DNA of 64,000 nt from Blastococcus sp. (GTDB lineage: Bacteria > Actinomycetota > Actinomycetes > Mycobacteriales > Geodermatophilaceae), in the NCBI GenBank assembly GCA_025965695.1, contig JAOPWM010000080.1:1-64000 (forward strand), read 5' to 3'. Position 1 is the first letter of the stretch; each line of letters begins with the position of its first letter. The notes beneath the pieces were generated by a model. That model saw nothing but the letters and a program-made list of their open reading frames with translations. It had not been told where the DNA came from and did no database searches. Below are positions 1 through 8,684 of this stretch, one piece after another. The position numbers were made by a program, and so were the translations under genes.

Positions 1-799
1 TGCGCAGCGTCGACCAGTGCGCGACGGCGGCGTCCCAGTCGGCTCCCTGCGGCGCGTGCGGGAGGCCGGCCAGGAAGTCGATGGTGGTCTGGTCCGGCGC
101 GATCAGGCCGGCGCGCGCCCCCGCCTCGATCGACATGTTGCAGATGGTCATCCGCGATTCCATCGACAGCGCCTCGATGGTGCTGCCCCGGTACTCGATG
201 ACGTGGCCCTGGCCGCCGCCGGTGCCGATCTCGGCGATCACGGCCAGGATGACGTCCTTCGCGCTGACACCCAGGGGCAGCTCTCCGTCGACCCGGACCG
301 ACATCTGCTTCGCCGGACGCTGGGGCAGGGTCTGGGTGGCCAGCACGTGCTCCACCTCGCTGGTGCCGATGCCGAAGGCCAGCGCACCGAAGGCACCGTG
401 GGTGGAGGTGTGGCTGTCACCGCAGACGATCGTCATACCCGGCTGGGTCAGCCCCAGCTGCGGGCCGATGACGTGCACGATGCCCTGGTCGCGGTCGCCC
501 ATCGGGGCCAGGCGGATGCCGAACTCGGCGGCGTTCTTGCGCAGCGCCTCGATCTGCGCGCGGCTGATCGGGTCGGCGATGGGGCTGAGGATGTCGAGGG
601 TCGGGACGTTGTGGTCCTCGGTCGCCATCGTGAGGTCGGGACGGCGGACCGTCCGGCCGGCAGCCCGGAGGCCGTCGAACGCCTGCGGGCTCGTGACCTC
701 GTGCACGAGGTGCAGGTCGATGTAGAGCAGATCGGGCTCGCCGTCGGCGCTGCGCACCACGTGAGCGTCGTAGACCTTCTCCGCCAGGGTCTTCGGCAC
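1..799 (-). CDS. leuC: 3-isopropylmalate dehydratase large subunit LeuC (partial, C-terminus beyond the window)
   Basis: This is the [4Fe-4S] aconitase-family large subunit that, with LeuD, isomerises 2- to 3-isopropylmalate in leucine synthesis and (R)-citramalate to 3-methylmalate when CimA is present. The visible N-terminal 266 residues begin [15 protein letters not shown] and contain the family blocks [26 protein letters not shown] and [13 protein letters not shown], the last including an active-site-region Cys and His. The GTG start at 799 is preceded by AGGGGAA at normal spacing. The gene is divergent from an IclR regulator 52 bases away, the arrangement of ndgR/leuC in Streptomyces and Rv2989/leuC in mycobacteria. 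The rest of leuC and presumably leuD lie off the left edge. The assignment is firm. Confidence 0.96.
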   Translation of the reverse strand, partial: MPKTLAEKVYDAHVVRSADGEPDLLYIDLHLVHEVTSPQAFDGLRAAGRTVRRPDLTMATEDHNVPTLDILSPIADPISRAQIEALRKNAAEFGIRLAPMGDRDQGIVHVIGPQLGLTQPGMTIVCGDSHTSTHGAFGALAFGIGTSEVEHVLATQTLPQRPAKQMSVRVDGELPLGVSAKDVILAVIAEIGTGGGQGHVIEYRGSTIEALSMESRMTICNMSIEAGARAGLIAPDQTTIDFLAGLPHAPQGADWDAAVAHWSTLR

Positions 800-820
800 T
801 GTTCTTCCCCTCAGCTGGCC

Positions 821-857
821 ATCCCACTCTGCGGGATGCGAGTATTGCTCTGTGGGA
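821..857. promoter_or_regulatory. Candidate IclR operator between leuC and its regulator
   Basis: The decamer CTCTGYGGGA occurs at 827-836 and 848-857, exactly 21 bases apart, that is two helical turns on the same DNA face. The first copy lies inside an inverted repeat ATCCC-N7-GGGAT (821-837), and the second overlaps the GTG start of the regulator gene. IclR proteins of the NdgR/AreB type control leuCD from this intergenic position in other actinobacteria. Binding here is inferred from position and repeat phasing only. Confidence 0.45.
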
Positions 858-1553
858 CAGCCTAACCCCGTTGCCGTCTTGGACAAAGCGGTGGCCATTC
901 TCCGCGCCGTCGCTGACGAGCCGGCGACGCTCGCCGAGCTCGTCAGCCGCACCGGCCTGCCCCGGGCCACCGCCCACCGGCTCGCCGTGGCACTCGAGGG
1001 GCATCGGCTGGTCCGGCGCACCACCGAGGGCGCGTGGGCACCGGGGCCGGCCCTCGGGGAGCTCGGGAGGGACGGGGCGGACCTGGCCGATCTGGCCGGC
1101 CGGCACCTGGCCGTCCTGCGCGACGCCAGCGGTGAGAGCGCCCAGTTCTACGTGCGGGACGGCGCCACGCGGGTCTGCGTCGCCGCCGCCGAGCGCACCA
1201 GCGGGCTCCGCGACACCGTCCCGGTCGGCGCCCGGCTGCCCATGACCGCCGGGTCCGCGGCGCATGCCCTGCTCGCCTTCACCCCCGCCGACGAGGTCAC
1301 CCGCCTTCTGCCCGCCGCGAGCTTCACCGCTCGGACGCTCCTCGAGGTCCGCCGCCGCGGCTGGGCGCACAGCGTGGCCGAGCGGGAGCCGGGCGTGGCC
1401 TCGCTGTCGGCGCCCGTCCGCGACGGTACGGGGACCGTCCTCGGCGCGGTGTCCATCTCCGGTCCGGTGGAGCGGCTGGGCCGCCGGCCCAGCCCGGAGA
1501 TCATCGGCGCCGTCCTCGACGCGGCCGCCGCCATCTCCCGCGCCGCGCGCTAG
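852..1553 (+). CDS. IclR-family transcriptional regulator (NdgR/LtbR-like)
   Basis: This 233-residue protein has an N-terminal winged helix-turn-helix (about residues 8-65, with [18 protein letters not shown] as the recognition region) and a C-terminal IclR effector-binding domain (about 80-230). Its divergent position next to leuC matches NdgR of Streptomyces, LtbR of Corynebacterium and Rv2989 of M. tuberculosis, which regulate leuCD and related amino-acid genes. Its likely role is control of leuCD and of itself in response to branched-chain amino-acid status; this is inference from context. It starts with GTG at 852, and the start codon lies within one copy of the candidate operator, which suggests tight autoregulation. 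Alternative function as a regulator of unrelated genes cannot be excluded. Confidence 0.88.
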   Translation: MGQPNPVAVLDKAVAILRAVADEPATLAELVSRTGLPRATAHRLAVALEGHRLVRRTTEGAWAPGPALGELGRDGADLADLAGRHLAVLRDASGESAQFYVRDGATRVCVAAAERTSGLRDTVPVGARLPMTAGSAAHALLAFTPADEVTRLLPAASFTARTLLEVRRRGWAHSVAEREPGVASLSAPVRDGTGTVLGAVSISGPVERLGRRPSPEIIGAVLDAAAAISRAAR

Positions 1554-1623
1554 TAGAAGGACCCGGTCCTCCTCAGCGCTCGCACGCTCGCGCCGAGCCT
1601 CGGGACCGGGCCACACTGCTCCC

Positions 1624-2730
1624 ATGGCCGCCACGGACTCCCGCCCCGGCATGGCCCGGATCGCCGAGGCCGGCGAGGGCATCGGGCTCGACGAGCTCGC
1701 CCTGGCCACGCGTAACCACGGCATGCCGCTGGAGGCGCTCCGCTACGACGTCACCCCACCCGGCCTGCACTACGTCCTGACCCACTACGACATCCCACTG
1801 GTGGATCCCGGGTCGTGGCGGCTGGAGATCGGCGGCGCTGTCGAGCGGCCGCTCAGCCTGGCCCTGGACGAGCTGATGCGCCGTCCCGCCGTCACCGCCC
1901 GGGTCCTGCTCGAGTGCGCCGGCAACGGGCGCGCCCGGCTCGAGCCGCGCCCGGTCAGCCAGCCCTGGCTGCTGGAGGCGGTCGGTACCGCCGAGTGGAC
2001 CGGCACCCCGCTCGCACCGCTGCTGCTGGAGGAGGCCGGCCTCTCCCCCGGGGCCGTCGACATCGTCTTCACCGGGGCCGACCACGGCGTGGAGCGCGGC
2101 GTCGAGCAGGACTACGCCCGCGGTCTGCCCCTGGCCGAGGCGCTGCGGCCGGAGACGATGCTCGTGTGGGGCATGAACGGCTCGCCGCTCCCCCCGCAGC
2201 ACGGCGCCCCGCTGCGCCTGGTCGTCCCCGGCTGGTACGGGATGGCGCAGGTGAAATGGCTGACCCGGGTCGACGTCTCCACCGAGCCGTTCACCGGATT
2301 CCAGAACGCCACCGCCTACCGGCTGAAGGTCGACTCCGACGAGGACGGCGAACCGGTGACCCGCATCCGGCCGCGGTCACTGCTCGCGCCCCCCGGCTGG
2401 CCCGACTTCATGACCCGGGAGCGCTTCGTGAGAGCCGGCCCGGTGCCGATCTCCGGACGGGCCTGGTCCGGCCGGGCACCGGTCACCCGGGTCGAGGTCA
2501 GCACCGACGGCGGGGAGACCTGGTCGGAGGCAGGGCTCGCGCCGGCCGATCCGCGCAACCCGTTCGCCTGGCGGCGCTGGACCTACGACTGGACGGCGCA
2601 GCCCGGTCGGCTCGAGCTGCTCACCCGGGCCACCGACGAGGCGGGCAGCCAGCCGCTGGAGGCGGAGTGGAACCGGCAGGGCATGGCGAACAACCTCGTT
2701 CAGCGCGTGCCGGTCACCGTCCTGGAGTGA
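1624..2730 (+). CDS. Sulfite-oxidase-like molybdopterin oxidoreductase
   Basis: The 368-residue product has a molybdopterin-binding sulfite oxidase domain (about residues 35-225) and a C-terminal Mo-cofactor dimerisation domain (about 235-365, with TRVEVSTDGGETW). Cys98 in LLECAGNGR is the expected molybdenum-ligating cysteine. HGVERGVEQDYARGLP and PLRLVVPGWYGMAQVKWL are typical family blocks. There is no Tat signal and no haem domain, so it resembles the stand-alone cytosolic actinobacterial members rather than SorAB or YedY. The true substrate and electron acceptor are not evident; sulfite or another S/N-oxide is possible. The ATG at 1624 is chosen because upstream sequence in the same frame is shadow of the IclR gene. 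It is followed by a convergent galactose operon. Confidence 0.85.
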   Translation: MAATDSRPGMARIAEAGEGIGLDELALATRNHGMPLEALRYDVTPPGLHYVLTHYDIPLVDPGSWRLEIGGAVERPLSLALDELMRRPAVTARVLLECAGNGRARLEPRPVSQPWLLEAVGTAEWTGTPLAPLLLEEAGLSPGAVDIVFTGADHGVERGVEQDYARGLPLAEALRPETMLVWGMNGSPLPPQHGAPLRLVVPGWYGMAQVKWLTRVDVSTEPFTGFQNATAYRLKVDSDEDGEPVTRIRPRSLLAPPGWPDFMTRERFVRAGPVPISGRAWSGRAPVTRVEVSTDGGETWSEAGLAPADPRNPFAWRRWTYDWTAQPGRLELLTRATDEAGSQPLEAEWNRQGMANNLVQRVPVTVLE

Positions 2731-2765
2731 TCAGGTCGCCAGCAGCGCGACGACGACCCGCTGCG

Positions 2766-3035
2766 TCAGAGCTTCTCCGCCTCCTTTTCCTCCACGACGA
2801 TCGGCCGCAGCCGGGTCCACAGGGCGAACCCGGCGGCGACGACGGCGAGCGCGATCCCCGCCCACAGATTGGCGTTGACCCCGTCGGTCTTGCGCAGGGC
2901 CTGCTCGCCGTTGTCGACGAGACCCACGACGACCAGGACGATGCCGTAGAAGCCGATGAGGGCGGCGATGACGTTGCGGACGTCGAACGCGCCCGCCACC
3001 GTGCGCTTCGCAGGTCCCGTGTCTTCGGTGCTCAT
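2766..3035 (-). CDS. Small two-helix membrane protein at the end of the galactose operon
   Basis: This 89-residue protein has a short charged N-terminus, a membrane helix at about residues 20-43 (VIAALIGFYGIVLVVVGL), a hydrophilic loop with KTDGVNANLW, a second helix at about 55-75 and a Lys/Glu-rich tail. It starts 15 bases downstream of the SSS symporter stop and is surely cotranscribed with it. Similar small proteins often accompany actinobacterial sodium:solute symporters; I infer an accessory or stabilising role, but no defined family is recognised. Confidence 0.75.
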   Translation of the reverse strand: MSTEDTGPAKRTVAGAFDVRNVIAALIGFYGIVLVVVGLVDNGEQALRKTDGVNANLWAGIALAVVAAGFALWTRLRPIVVEEKEAEKL

Positions 3036-3050
3036 AGGTGGGCTCCTGGC

Positions 3051-4718
3051 TCAGCGGAAGATGACGTTCAGGACGATGACCATGACCAACGCGATCCCGG
3101 CCAGCGGCACCGGCGACCGGTACCAGGGCAGGCGGTGCGCCTCCGGATCGGTGCGCACCTCCTTCGGCGTCTCGGAGTAGACGAGCCCGGCCAGCTCGGC
3201 GACCGGCTTGGGCGCGGTCACCTGGCTCACCACCACGCTGACGAGGATGTCCACCACGAACGCGGCACCGGCGGCCACGAACGCCGAGCCCTGACCGGGC
3301 AGGGTGATGACCCCGGTCTCGTTCATGACGAAGACGACGATCGCCGCCAGTGTCCCGGAGACCAGGCCGGCCCACCCCGCGGTGGGCGTCATGCGCTTCC
3401 AGAACATGCCGAGGATGAACGTGGCGAACAGCGGCGCGTTGAAGAACCCGAAGAGCGTCTGCAGGTAGTCCATGAGGTTGCTGTAACCGGCCGCGATCAG
3501 CGCCGTCCCGATCGCGATGCCGGTGGCACCGACGGTGGCCCACCGGCCCACCTTCAGGTAGTAGTCGTCGGGCCGGTCCTTCTTCACGTACTGCTGCCAC
3601 AGGTCGTAGCTGAAGACGGTGTTGAAGGCGGAGATGTTGGCCGCCATACCGGCCATGAAGGCGGCGAGCAGGCCGGCGATCGCAATGCCGAGCAGACCGT
3701 TGGGCAGGACGTCCCGGATGAGCGCCAGGATCGACTCGTTGTAGGTCAGGGGGCTGTCCTCGCCGGCCTTGAGGGCTGAGATCTCGGGCACCAGGACCGA
3801 GGCGATCAGACCCGGGATCACGACGATGAAGGGCACGAACATCTTCGGGAACGCACCGATGATCGGCGTGGCCCGCGCGGCGGACATCGAGTTGGTCGCC
3901 ATCGCCCGCTGGACCTCGACGAAGTTCGTCGTCCAGTAGCCGAACGAGAGGACGAAGCCCAGACCGAACACGATCCCGACGACCGACCAGAACGGGTTGT
4001 CGAAGCCGGAGAGGTTCGTCGCCGGCCACGACGACAGCTGCCCGGCGCCCCCGGGCGACGCGGTGACCTTGTCGATCAGCCCGCCGACCCCGCCCACCCG
4101 GTGCAGGCCGATGAGGGTCAGGGGCAGGAGCGCAGCGACGATGACGAAGAACTGCAGGACCTCGTTGTAGATCGCCGCCGAGAGGCCGCCGAGCGTGATG
4201 TAACTGAGCACGATGATCGCCGCGATGATCAGCGAGACCCACAGCGGCCAGCCCAGCAGCGCGTTCACGATCGTCGCCAGCAGGTAGAGGTTGATGCCGG
4301 CGATGAGGACCTGGGCGACGGCGAAGCTGATCGCGTTGACCAGGTGGGCACCGGTGCCGAACCGCCGGCGCATGAACTCAGGGACGCTGCGGACCTTCGA
4401 CCCGTAGTAGAAGGGCATCATCACGACGCCCAGGAAGAGCATCGCGGGGACGGCACCGATCCAGAAGTAGTGCATCGTCGCCATGCCGTACTGGGCACCG
4501 TTGGCCGACATGCCGACGATCTCGACCGCGCCGAGGTTCGCCGAGATGAACGCCAGCCCGGTCACCCAGGCCGGCAGCGACCGGCCGGACAGGAAGAAGT
4601 CCAGGCTGTCCGACACCCGCCGGCGGGCCGCGAAGCCGATCAGCAGCACGACGGCGAAATAGACGACGACCAGGCCGTAGTCCACGAACGACGCATTCAG
4701 TCTCAGGGTGTCGCCCAC
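3051..4718 (-). CDS. Sodium:solute symporter, SGLT/galactose type (SSS family)
   Basis: This 555-residue protein has about 13-14 membrane helices and the SSS fold. Recognisable blocks are FFLSGRSLPAWVTGLAFIS, GAVEIVGMSANGAQYGM, the TM with WTTNFVEVQRAMAT and the Na-site region NISAFNTVFSYDLW, all close to Vibrio vSGLT. It probably imports galactose (or glucose) with Na+ across the cytoplasmic membrane. The GTG at 4718 is preceded by GAGGAGAG seven bases away; upstream in-frame sequence is antisense to galK. It sits 29 bases downstream of galK, between galTK and a small membrane protein, so substrate and operon agree. No key residue is obviously missing. Confidence 0.92.
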   Translation of the reverse strand: MGDTLRLNASFVDYGLVVVYFAVVLLIGFAARRRVSDSLDFFLSGRSLPAWVTGLAFISANLGAVEIVGMSANGAQYGMATMHYFWIGAVPAMLFLGVVMMPFYYGSKVRSVPEFMRRRFGTGAHLVNAISFAVAQVLIAGINLYLLATIVNALLGWPLWVSLIIAAIIVLSYITLGGLSAAIYNEVLQFFVIVAALLPLTLIGLHRVGGVGGLIDKVTASPGGAGQLSSWPATNLSGFDNPFWSVVGIVFGLGFVLSFGYWTTNFVEVQRAMATNSMSAARATPIIGAFPKMFVPFIVVIPGLIASVLVPEISALKAGEDSPLTYNESILALIRDVLPNGLLGIAIAGLLAAFMAGMAANISAFNTVFSYDLWQQYVKKDRPDDYYLKVGRWATVGATGIAIGTALIAAGYSNLMDYLQTLFGFFNAPLFATFILGMFWKRMTPTAGWAGLVSGTLAAIVVFVMNETGVITLPGQGSAFVAAGAAFVVDILVSVVVSQVTAPKPVAELAGLVYSETPKEVRTDPEAHRLPWYRSPVPLAGIALVMVIVLNVIFR

Positions 4719-4747
4719 GCTGCTGTCTCTCCTCGGGTGTGAGTCGT

Positions 4748-5917
4748 TCAGGCCAGGCGGCGGGCGCCGGCCGACGGGACCGTGACGAACGTGCGCGGTG
4801 CGGCCTGCCCCTCGCGGGCGAACCGCGCGGTGACCGCCGCGGTCACGGCCTCGACCGCGTCGGCGTCGACGAGGGCGATCGCGCTGCCCCCGAAGCCGCC
4901 GCCGACCATGCGGGCACCGTGCGCGCCGGCCCCGACGGCCGCCTCCACGCAGGCGTCCAGCAGCGGGACCGAAATCTCGAAGTCGTCCCGCAGGGACTCG
5001 TGACCGGCGGTGAGGACCGGCCCGATCGCGCGCGGATCGGCGTCCCCGCGCAGCGTGGCCACAACCTTCAGCACACGGGCGTTCTCGGTGACGATGTGCC
5101 GCGCCCGGCGCCGCAGGACGTCCCCTTCGGGGGTGCCGTCGGCGAGGACGCCGAGGGCCGCCACGTCGTCGATCTCCCGGAGCAGACCGACGCCCAGCCG
5201 AGCCGCGGCGGCCTCGCACTCGCGGCGGCGGTCGCCGTACCCGCCCTCGGCGTGGTCGTGGGTCGTGCCCGAGTCGATGACCAGCAGGGCCAGCCCCGCA
5301 GCGGCCAGGGCGAAGGGCACCTGCTCGCTGCTCCGGTCGCGGGTGTCGAGGAACAGGGCGTGCTCGGCGGTGCACAGCAGCGCGGCCGACTGGTCGAGGA
5401 TGCCCGTCGGCGCACCGACGAAGTCGTTCTCCGCCCGCCGGGCCACGTCGACGAGGTCGGCCGGGCCGAGCTCCAGGCCGAGCAGGTCGCGTAGTGCGAG
5501 GGCGACCGCGCACTCCAGCGCCGCAGACGAGGAGAGGCCCGCACCCGACGGGACGTCGCCGTCGACCAGGATGCTCAACCCGTGGGGCACCCGGTCCCGG
5601 AGCTCGTGGACGACGCCGGCCGGATACGCCGCCCAGCCGGCCGGATGCCCGGGACGCAGGTCCGCGAGCTCGATCTCGACGGCCGTGTCCGGGTGCTGCA
5701 GCGAGGCCAGCGCGACCAGCCCGTCGCCGCGCCGGGCGACCGCGGCACGGGTCGTGTGCGGCAGCGCCACGGGCAGCACGTAGCCGCCGTTGTAGTCGGT
5801 GTGCTCGCCGATGACGTTGACCCGGCCCGGTGCGGCCCACACGCCCTCGGGCGCCGTGCCGAAGCGCTCGGTGAACGCCTCGCTCGCACGCCGGGCGGCC
5901 TCGCGATCGCTGCTCAC
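4748..5917 (-). CDS. galK: Galactokinase
   Basis: GalK phosphorylates alpha-D-galactose to galactose-1-phosphate (Leloir pathway). The 389-residue GHMP kinase shows the galactose-binding signature GRVNVIGEHTDYNGGYVLP (about residues 27-45), the ATP-binding loop PSGAGLSSSAALE (about 115-127) and the C-terminal GHMP motif GARMVGGGFGGSAIAL. The GTG start overlaps the galT stop by four bases (GTGA), showing translational coupling. Length is usual for bacterial GalK. No galE is seen in the operon, so the epimerase must be encoded elsewhere. Confidence 0.96.
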   Translation of the reverse strand: MSSDREAARRASEAFTERFGTAPEGVWAAPGRVNVIGEHTDYNGGYVLPVALPHTTRAAVARRGDGLVALASLQHPDTAVEIELADLRPGHPAGWAAYPAGVVHELRDRVPHGLSILVDGDVPSGAGLSSSAALECAVALALRDLLGLELGPADLVDVARRAENDFVGAPTGILDQSAALLCTAEHALFLDTRDRSSEQVPFALAAAGLALLVIDSGTTHDHAEGGYGDRRRECEAAAARLGVGLLREIDDVAALGVLADGTPEGDVLRRRARHIVTENARVLKVVATLRGDADPRAIGPVLTAGHESLRDDFEISVPLLDACVEAAVGAGAHGARMVGGGFGGSAIALVDADAVEAVTAAVTARFAREGQAAPRTFVTVPSAGARRLA

Positions 5918-6999
5918 GCGACCACGACGGCGCGCAGCTGCTCGGCGACGTCCTCGGGGTTCGTGTCGGTGATGAACGCGCCCATGCCCGATTCCGAGCC
6001 GGCCAGGTACTTCATCTTCCCGGGCGCGCGCAGCAGCGAGAACAGCTGCAGGTGCAGCCACCAGTCCTCCCGGCCCTCATGGACCGGGGCCTGGTTCCAG
6101 GAGGCGATGTAGGGCATCGGACGGTCGAAGCGGCGGGCGAAGCGGGCGAGCACGTCGAGGTAGACGTCGACGAAGGCGTCGCGCTCCTCGTCGGTCAGGG
6201 CCGGCAGGTCGGGCACCTTGCGGACCGGGAACAGCTGGACCTCGTAGGGCCACCGGGCGGCGGCCGGGACGAAAGCTGTCCAGTGCTCGTTGCTGACGAC
6301 GACGCGGGGGCCCGACCGCTCGGCCGCGACGATGTCGGCGAACAGGTCCCGCCCCGTCCCCGCGCGGTGCCGCCGGGCCGACGCCAGGATCCTCTCCGCC
6401 CGGGGCGGCAGGTAGGGGTATGCGTAGATCTGGCCGTGGGGGTGCGACAGCGTCACCCCGATCTCCTCGCCGTGGTTCTCGAACGGGTAGACGTACTCGA
6501 CGCCGTCGATGGCGCCGAGGGCCTCGGTGCGGTCTGCCCACACGTCCACCACCAGGCGTGCGCGGTCGGACCCGAGGTCGGCGAAGACGCGCTCGTGCTG
6601 GTCGGTGAAGCAGACCACCTCGCACCGGCCGAAGCCCGGGCGCAGCTCGGCCACCGCGTTCCCCGGCGCCGACGGGGGCACGTCCCGCTCGACCCCCGTC
6701 GCCAAGGACGGGAACCGGTTCTCGAAGACCACGACCTGGTAGGCGCTCTCGGGGATCTCGGTGGGGCGCCCCGGGCGAGACGGGTCCAGCGGGCACTCGT
6801 CGGCCGGCGGCAGGAAGGTGCGCGTCTGCCGGTGGGAGGCGATGGCGACCCACTCCCCGAGCAGCGCGTCCCAGCGCAACTGCGAGCGCGTGGCGACCGC
6901 CGGTAGATCGCGGGTGTCGACTGCCTCCCGCGGGACCGGTTCCCGGTCGAAGTAGAGGATCTCGCGGCCGTCGGCCAGGCGACGACTCGTCCGGATCAC
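5914..6999 (-). CDS. galT: Galactose-1-phosphate uridylyltransferase
   Basis: GalT exchanges UMP between UDP-glucose and galactose-1-phosphate. The 361-residue HIT-superfamily protein contains the active-site segment SHPHGQIYAYPY (nucleophilic His in HPHGQ), preceded by FENHGEEIGVTL, and a typical C-terminus with NQAPVHEGREDWWLHLQL. It starts with GTG at 6999 and is the first gene of the operon galT-galK-symporter-small membrane protein. No regulator gene is adjacent; the 100 bases upstream lead to a terminator hairpin and tRNA genes, so the operon promoter should lie there. Confidence 0.95.
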   Translation of the reverse strand: MIRTSRRLADGREILYFDREPVPREAVDTRDLPAVATRSQLRWDALLGEWVAIASHRQTRTFLPPADECPLDPSRPGRPTEIPESAYQVVVFENRFPSLATGVERDVPPSAPGNAVAELRPGFGRCEVVCFTDQHERVFADLGSDRARLVVDVWADRTEALGAIDGVEYVYPFENHGEEIGVTLSHPHGQIYAYPYLPPRAERILASARRHRAGTGRDLFADIVAAERSGPRVVVSNEHWTAFVPAAARWPYEVQLFPVRKVPDLPALTDEERDAFVDVYLDVLARFARRFDRPMPYIASWNQAPVHEGREDWWLHLQLFSLLRAPGKMKYLAGSESGMGAFITDTNPEDVAEQLRAVVVA

Positions 7000-7053
7000 G
7001 GCGAGACGCTATCCCCGGCATTGATCTTCCGGCCAGTCGGTGCCGGGAACGCC

Positions 7054-7086
7054 GAGAGCCCCCGGCCGGGAAGGCCGAGGGCTCTC
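7054..7086 (-). terminator. Terminator-like hairpin after the first tRNA-Glu
   Basis: A GC-rich stem formed by GAGAGCCC and its complement GGGCTCTC, with an inner CCGGCC stem, lies about 20 bases downstream of the minus-strand tRNA-Glu (7108-7180). It can serve the tRNA transcript on the minus strand. A near copy lies after the second tRNA-Glu. Confidence 0.6.
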
Positions 7087-7107
7087 GTGTGCTGTCCTGC
7101 AGTGCTG

Positions 7108-7180
7108 TAGCCCCGAAGGGATTCGAACCCTCGCTACCGCCGTGAGAGGGCGGCGTCCTGGGCCGCTAGACGACGGGGCC
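7108..7180 (-). tRNA. tRNA-Glu (anticodon CTC), copy 1
   Basis: This 73-nt cloverleaf has an acceptor stem GGCCCCG/CGGGGCT with discriminator A, anticodon stem-loop CCGCC-CTCTCAC-GGCGG giving anticodon CTC, and a T-loop TTCGAAT. No CCA is encoded. It is identical in sequence to the copy at 7307-7379. It is close to gltX, which charges it. Confidence 0.95.
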
Positions 7181-7267
7181 GTACGGAGTCAGATTCTGCC
7201 ACGGACCGCCGCACCCCTCTGCGAGGGGTGGGGAACGCCTGAAGACGCAGACAGCCCTGGAAAGCAC

Positions 7268-7297
7268 AGAGCCCCCGACCGGAAGGCCGGGGGCTCT
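7268..7297 (-). terminator. Terminator-like hairpin after the second tRNA-Glu
   Basis: AGAGCCCCC pairs with GGGGGCTCT around a GC-rich loop, ten bases downstream of the second tRNA-Glu on the minus strand. It resembles the hairpin at 7054-7086 in both sequence and spacing, so tRNA plus hairpin were probably duplicated together. Confidence 0.6.
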
Positions 7298-7306
7298 CGT
7301 GTGCTG

Positions 7307-7379
7307 TAGCCCCGAAGGGATTCGAACCCTCGCTACCGCCGTGAGAGGGCGGCGTCCTGGGCCGCTAGACGACGGGGCC
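7307..7379 (-). tRNA. tRNA-Glu (anticodon CTC), copy 2
   Basis: The sequence is identical to the tRNA at 7108-7180, in the same orientation, with 199 bases between equivalent positions. Flanking bases on the 3' side (CTCTCGTGTGCTGT on the plus strand) are also shared. This indicates a recent tandem duplication or gene conversion. Confidence 0.95.
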
Positions 7380-7412
7380 GTGACTTGCTGCAGAGGAGAT
7401 GGAACTTCCTCG

Positions 7413-7484
7413 CTGGGGTACCAGGACTCGAACCTAGACTAACGGAACCAGAAACCGTCGGGCTGCCAATTACCCCATACCCCA
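7413..7484 (-). tRNA. tRNA-Gln (anticodon CTG)
   Basis: This 72-nt cloverleaf has acceptor stem TGGGGTA/TACCCCA with discriminator G, anticodon loop TTCTGGT (anticodon CTG) and T-loop TTCGAGT. The anticodon stem carries a T:T apposition at the loop-closing pair (positions 31:39), where a standard pair is usual; the other four pairs are intact. No CCA is encoded. It is probably transcribed upstream of the two tRNA-Glu genes in one unit. Confidence 0.93.
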
Positions 7485-7562
7485 TGGGTGGCACCTCGCG
7501 GCGCCGCAGAAGACGATACCCGACGGGCCCAGTGCGGATGGCACCCACCCCGGGGCGACGGG

Positions 7563-8684
7563 TCAGCCGGCGGCGACCGGCGCGGGGACGCCCGGCGTCC
7601 GCAGGTCCAGCGCCGCGGTGTGCGTCTCGGGCAGCAGCCGACGACGGGACCGCCCCACCAGCGCGACGTAGGCGGCCACGGACAGCAGGCTCACCAGCAG
7701 GAACAGCAGCCCGGCCCCGCCAGGAACCTGCTCGGTGATGACCCCCTCCCCCAGCGCCCCGGCGAGCACGAACACGAGCACGTTGTTGACCGCGTGCAGC
7801 ACGATCGCCGCCTCCAGCCCGCCGGTCAGCCAGACCACCGCCGAGGCCGCCAACCCGAACGCGAAGCGGTCGAGGAAGGTCGGCACGTCCGGGGGCAGGT
7901 GCGCGGCGGAGAAGAGGGCGGCGGTCACGACGGCGGCGGTCACCGCGCCGGCCACGGGGTGACGCACCCATGCGGCGATCGACTGGCTCAGGTACCCGCG
8001 GAACAGGTACTCCTCCGCCGCCGACTGCAGCGGTGTGGTGAGCAGGACGACGAGCAGCAGCCAGCCGAACGAGGCGACCGGCCCGGTGACGTGCTCCTCC
8101 CCGGCGAGGAACCCGGCCAGCACCGACAGGCCGATGCCGGCGCCGAGGGTGGCCAGGGCCATCAGCGAGTACGGCAGGACCAGCCGCCAGCGCAGCCGCG
8201 CCAGCACAGAGGAGGACCAGGTCCGGCTCATGCCATGGGCGGTGACCCAGGCGAGCCAGACCACCGGGATGGCGACGATCAGCGAGAGGTTGGTGAACAG
8301 CAGCGTGAGCGGGTCGGCGAAATCCATCTGCGCGAAATCGGGGCCGATCCCGGTGGCGAGGGTGAGGAACACGACCACGGTGGCCGCGACCAGGTACACC
8401 ACGGCGAGCAGCAGCAGGCCGAGCAGCGGCCGCCACCACGCCCAGTCCCTCGACCGCATGACGAGCAGGTAGGGCTGCGGGAGGTCGTGCGGCGGGGTGC
8501 CGGGCGGCGGGGCCCATCGCACGGCCGGCGGCAGAGGCGGCAGCCACGGAGGGGGCGGCGGCCGGTCCCAGAGCACTGGTCCCGGCACGGGCGGCCAGTA
8601 CGCGTGGGCCCGTTCCCACGGTTCCGGCCGACGGGTCGGGGGCGGCCCCACGTACGGCTCGTCGCCCGGTCCCGGGTAGGTCAT
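7563..8684 (-). CDS. CPBP-family intramembrane glutamic endopeptidase
   Basis: The 373-residue protein begins with a Pro-rich cytosolic segment (about residues 1-75, [13 protein letters not shown]) followed by about eight membrane helices. The CPBP/Rce1 motif EEYLFRG (EExxxR, about residue 220) and the later H-containing helices ([17 protein letters not shown]) are present, so the catalytic set looks complete. Bacterial members include MroQ-like and bacteriocin self-protection proteases; the target here is unknown. The ATG overlaps the gltX stop by four bases (ATGA), so it is translationally coupled to gltX and the FAH gene, a link without obvious functional meaning. Confidence 0.85.
   Translation of the reverse strand: MTYPGPGDEPYVGPPPTRRPEPWERAHAYWPPVPGPVLWDRPPPPPWLPPLPPAVRWAPPPGTPPHDLPQPYLLVMRSRDWAWWRPLLGLLLLAVVYLVAATVVVFLTLATGIGPDFAQMDFADPLTLLFTNLSLIVAIPVVWLAWVTAHGMSRTWSSSVLARLRWRLVLPYSLMALATLGAGIGLSVLAGFLAGEEHVTGPVASFGWLLLVVLLTTPLQSAAEEYLFRGYLSQSIAAWVRHPVAGAVTAAVVTAALFSAAHLPPDVPTFLDRFAFGLAASAVVWLTGGLEAAIVLHAVNNVLVFVLAGALGEGVITEQVPGGAGLLFLLVSLLSVAAYVALVGRSRRRLLPETHTAALDLRTPGVPAPVAAG

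Noticed and set aside
1264-1623. Upstream extension of the sulfite-oxidase-like gene in the same frame
   Set aside because: The extra 120 codons lie over the IclR gene in another frame and lack family similarity; ATG at 1624 begins the recognisable protein.
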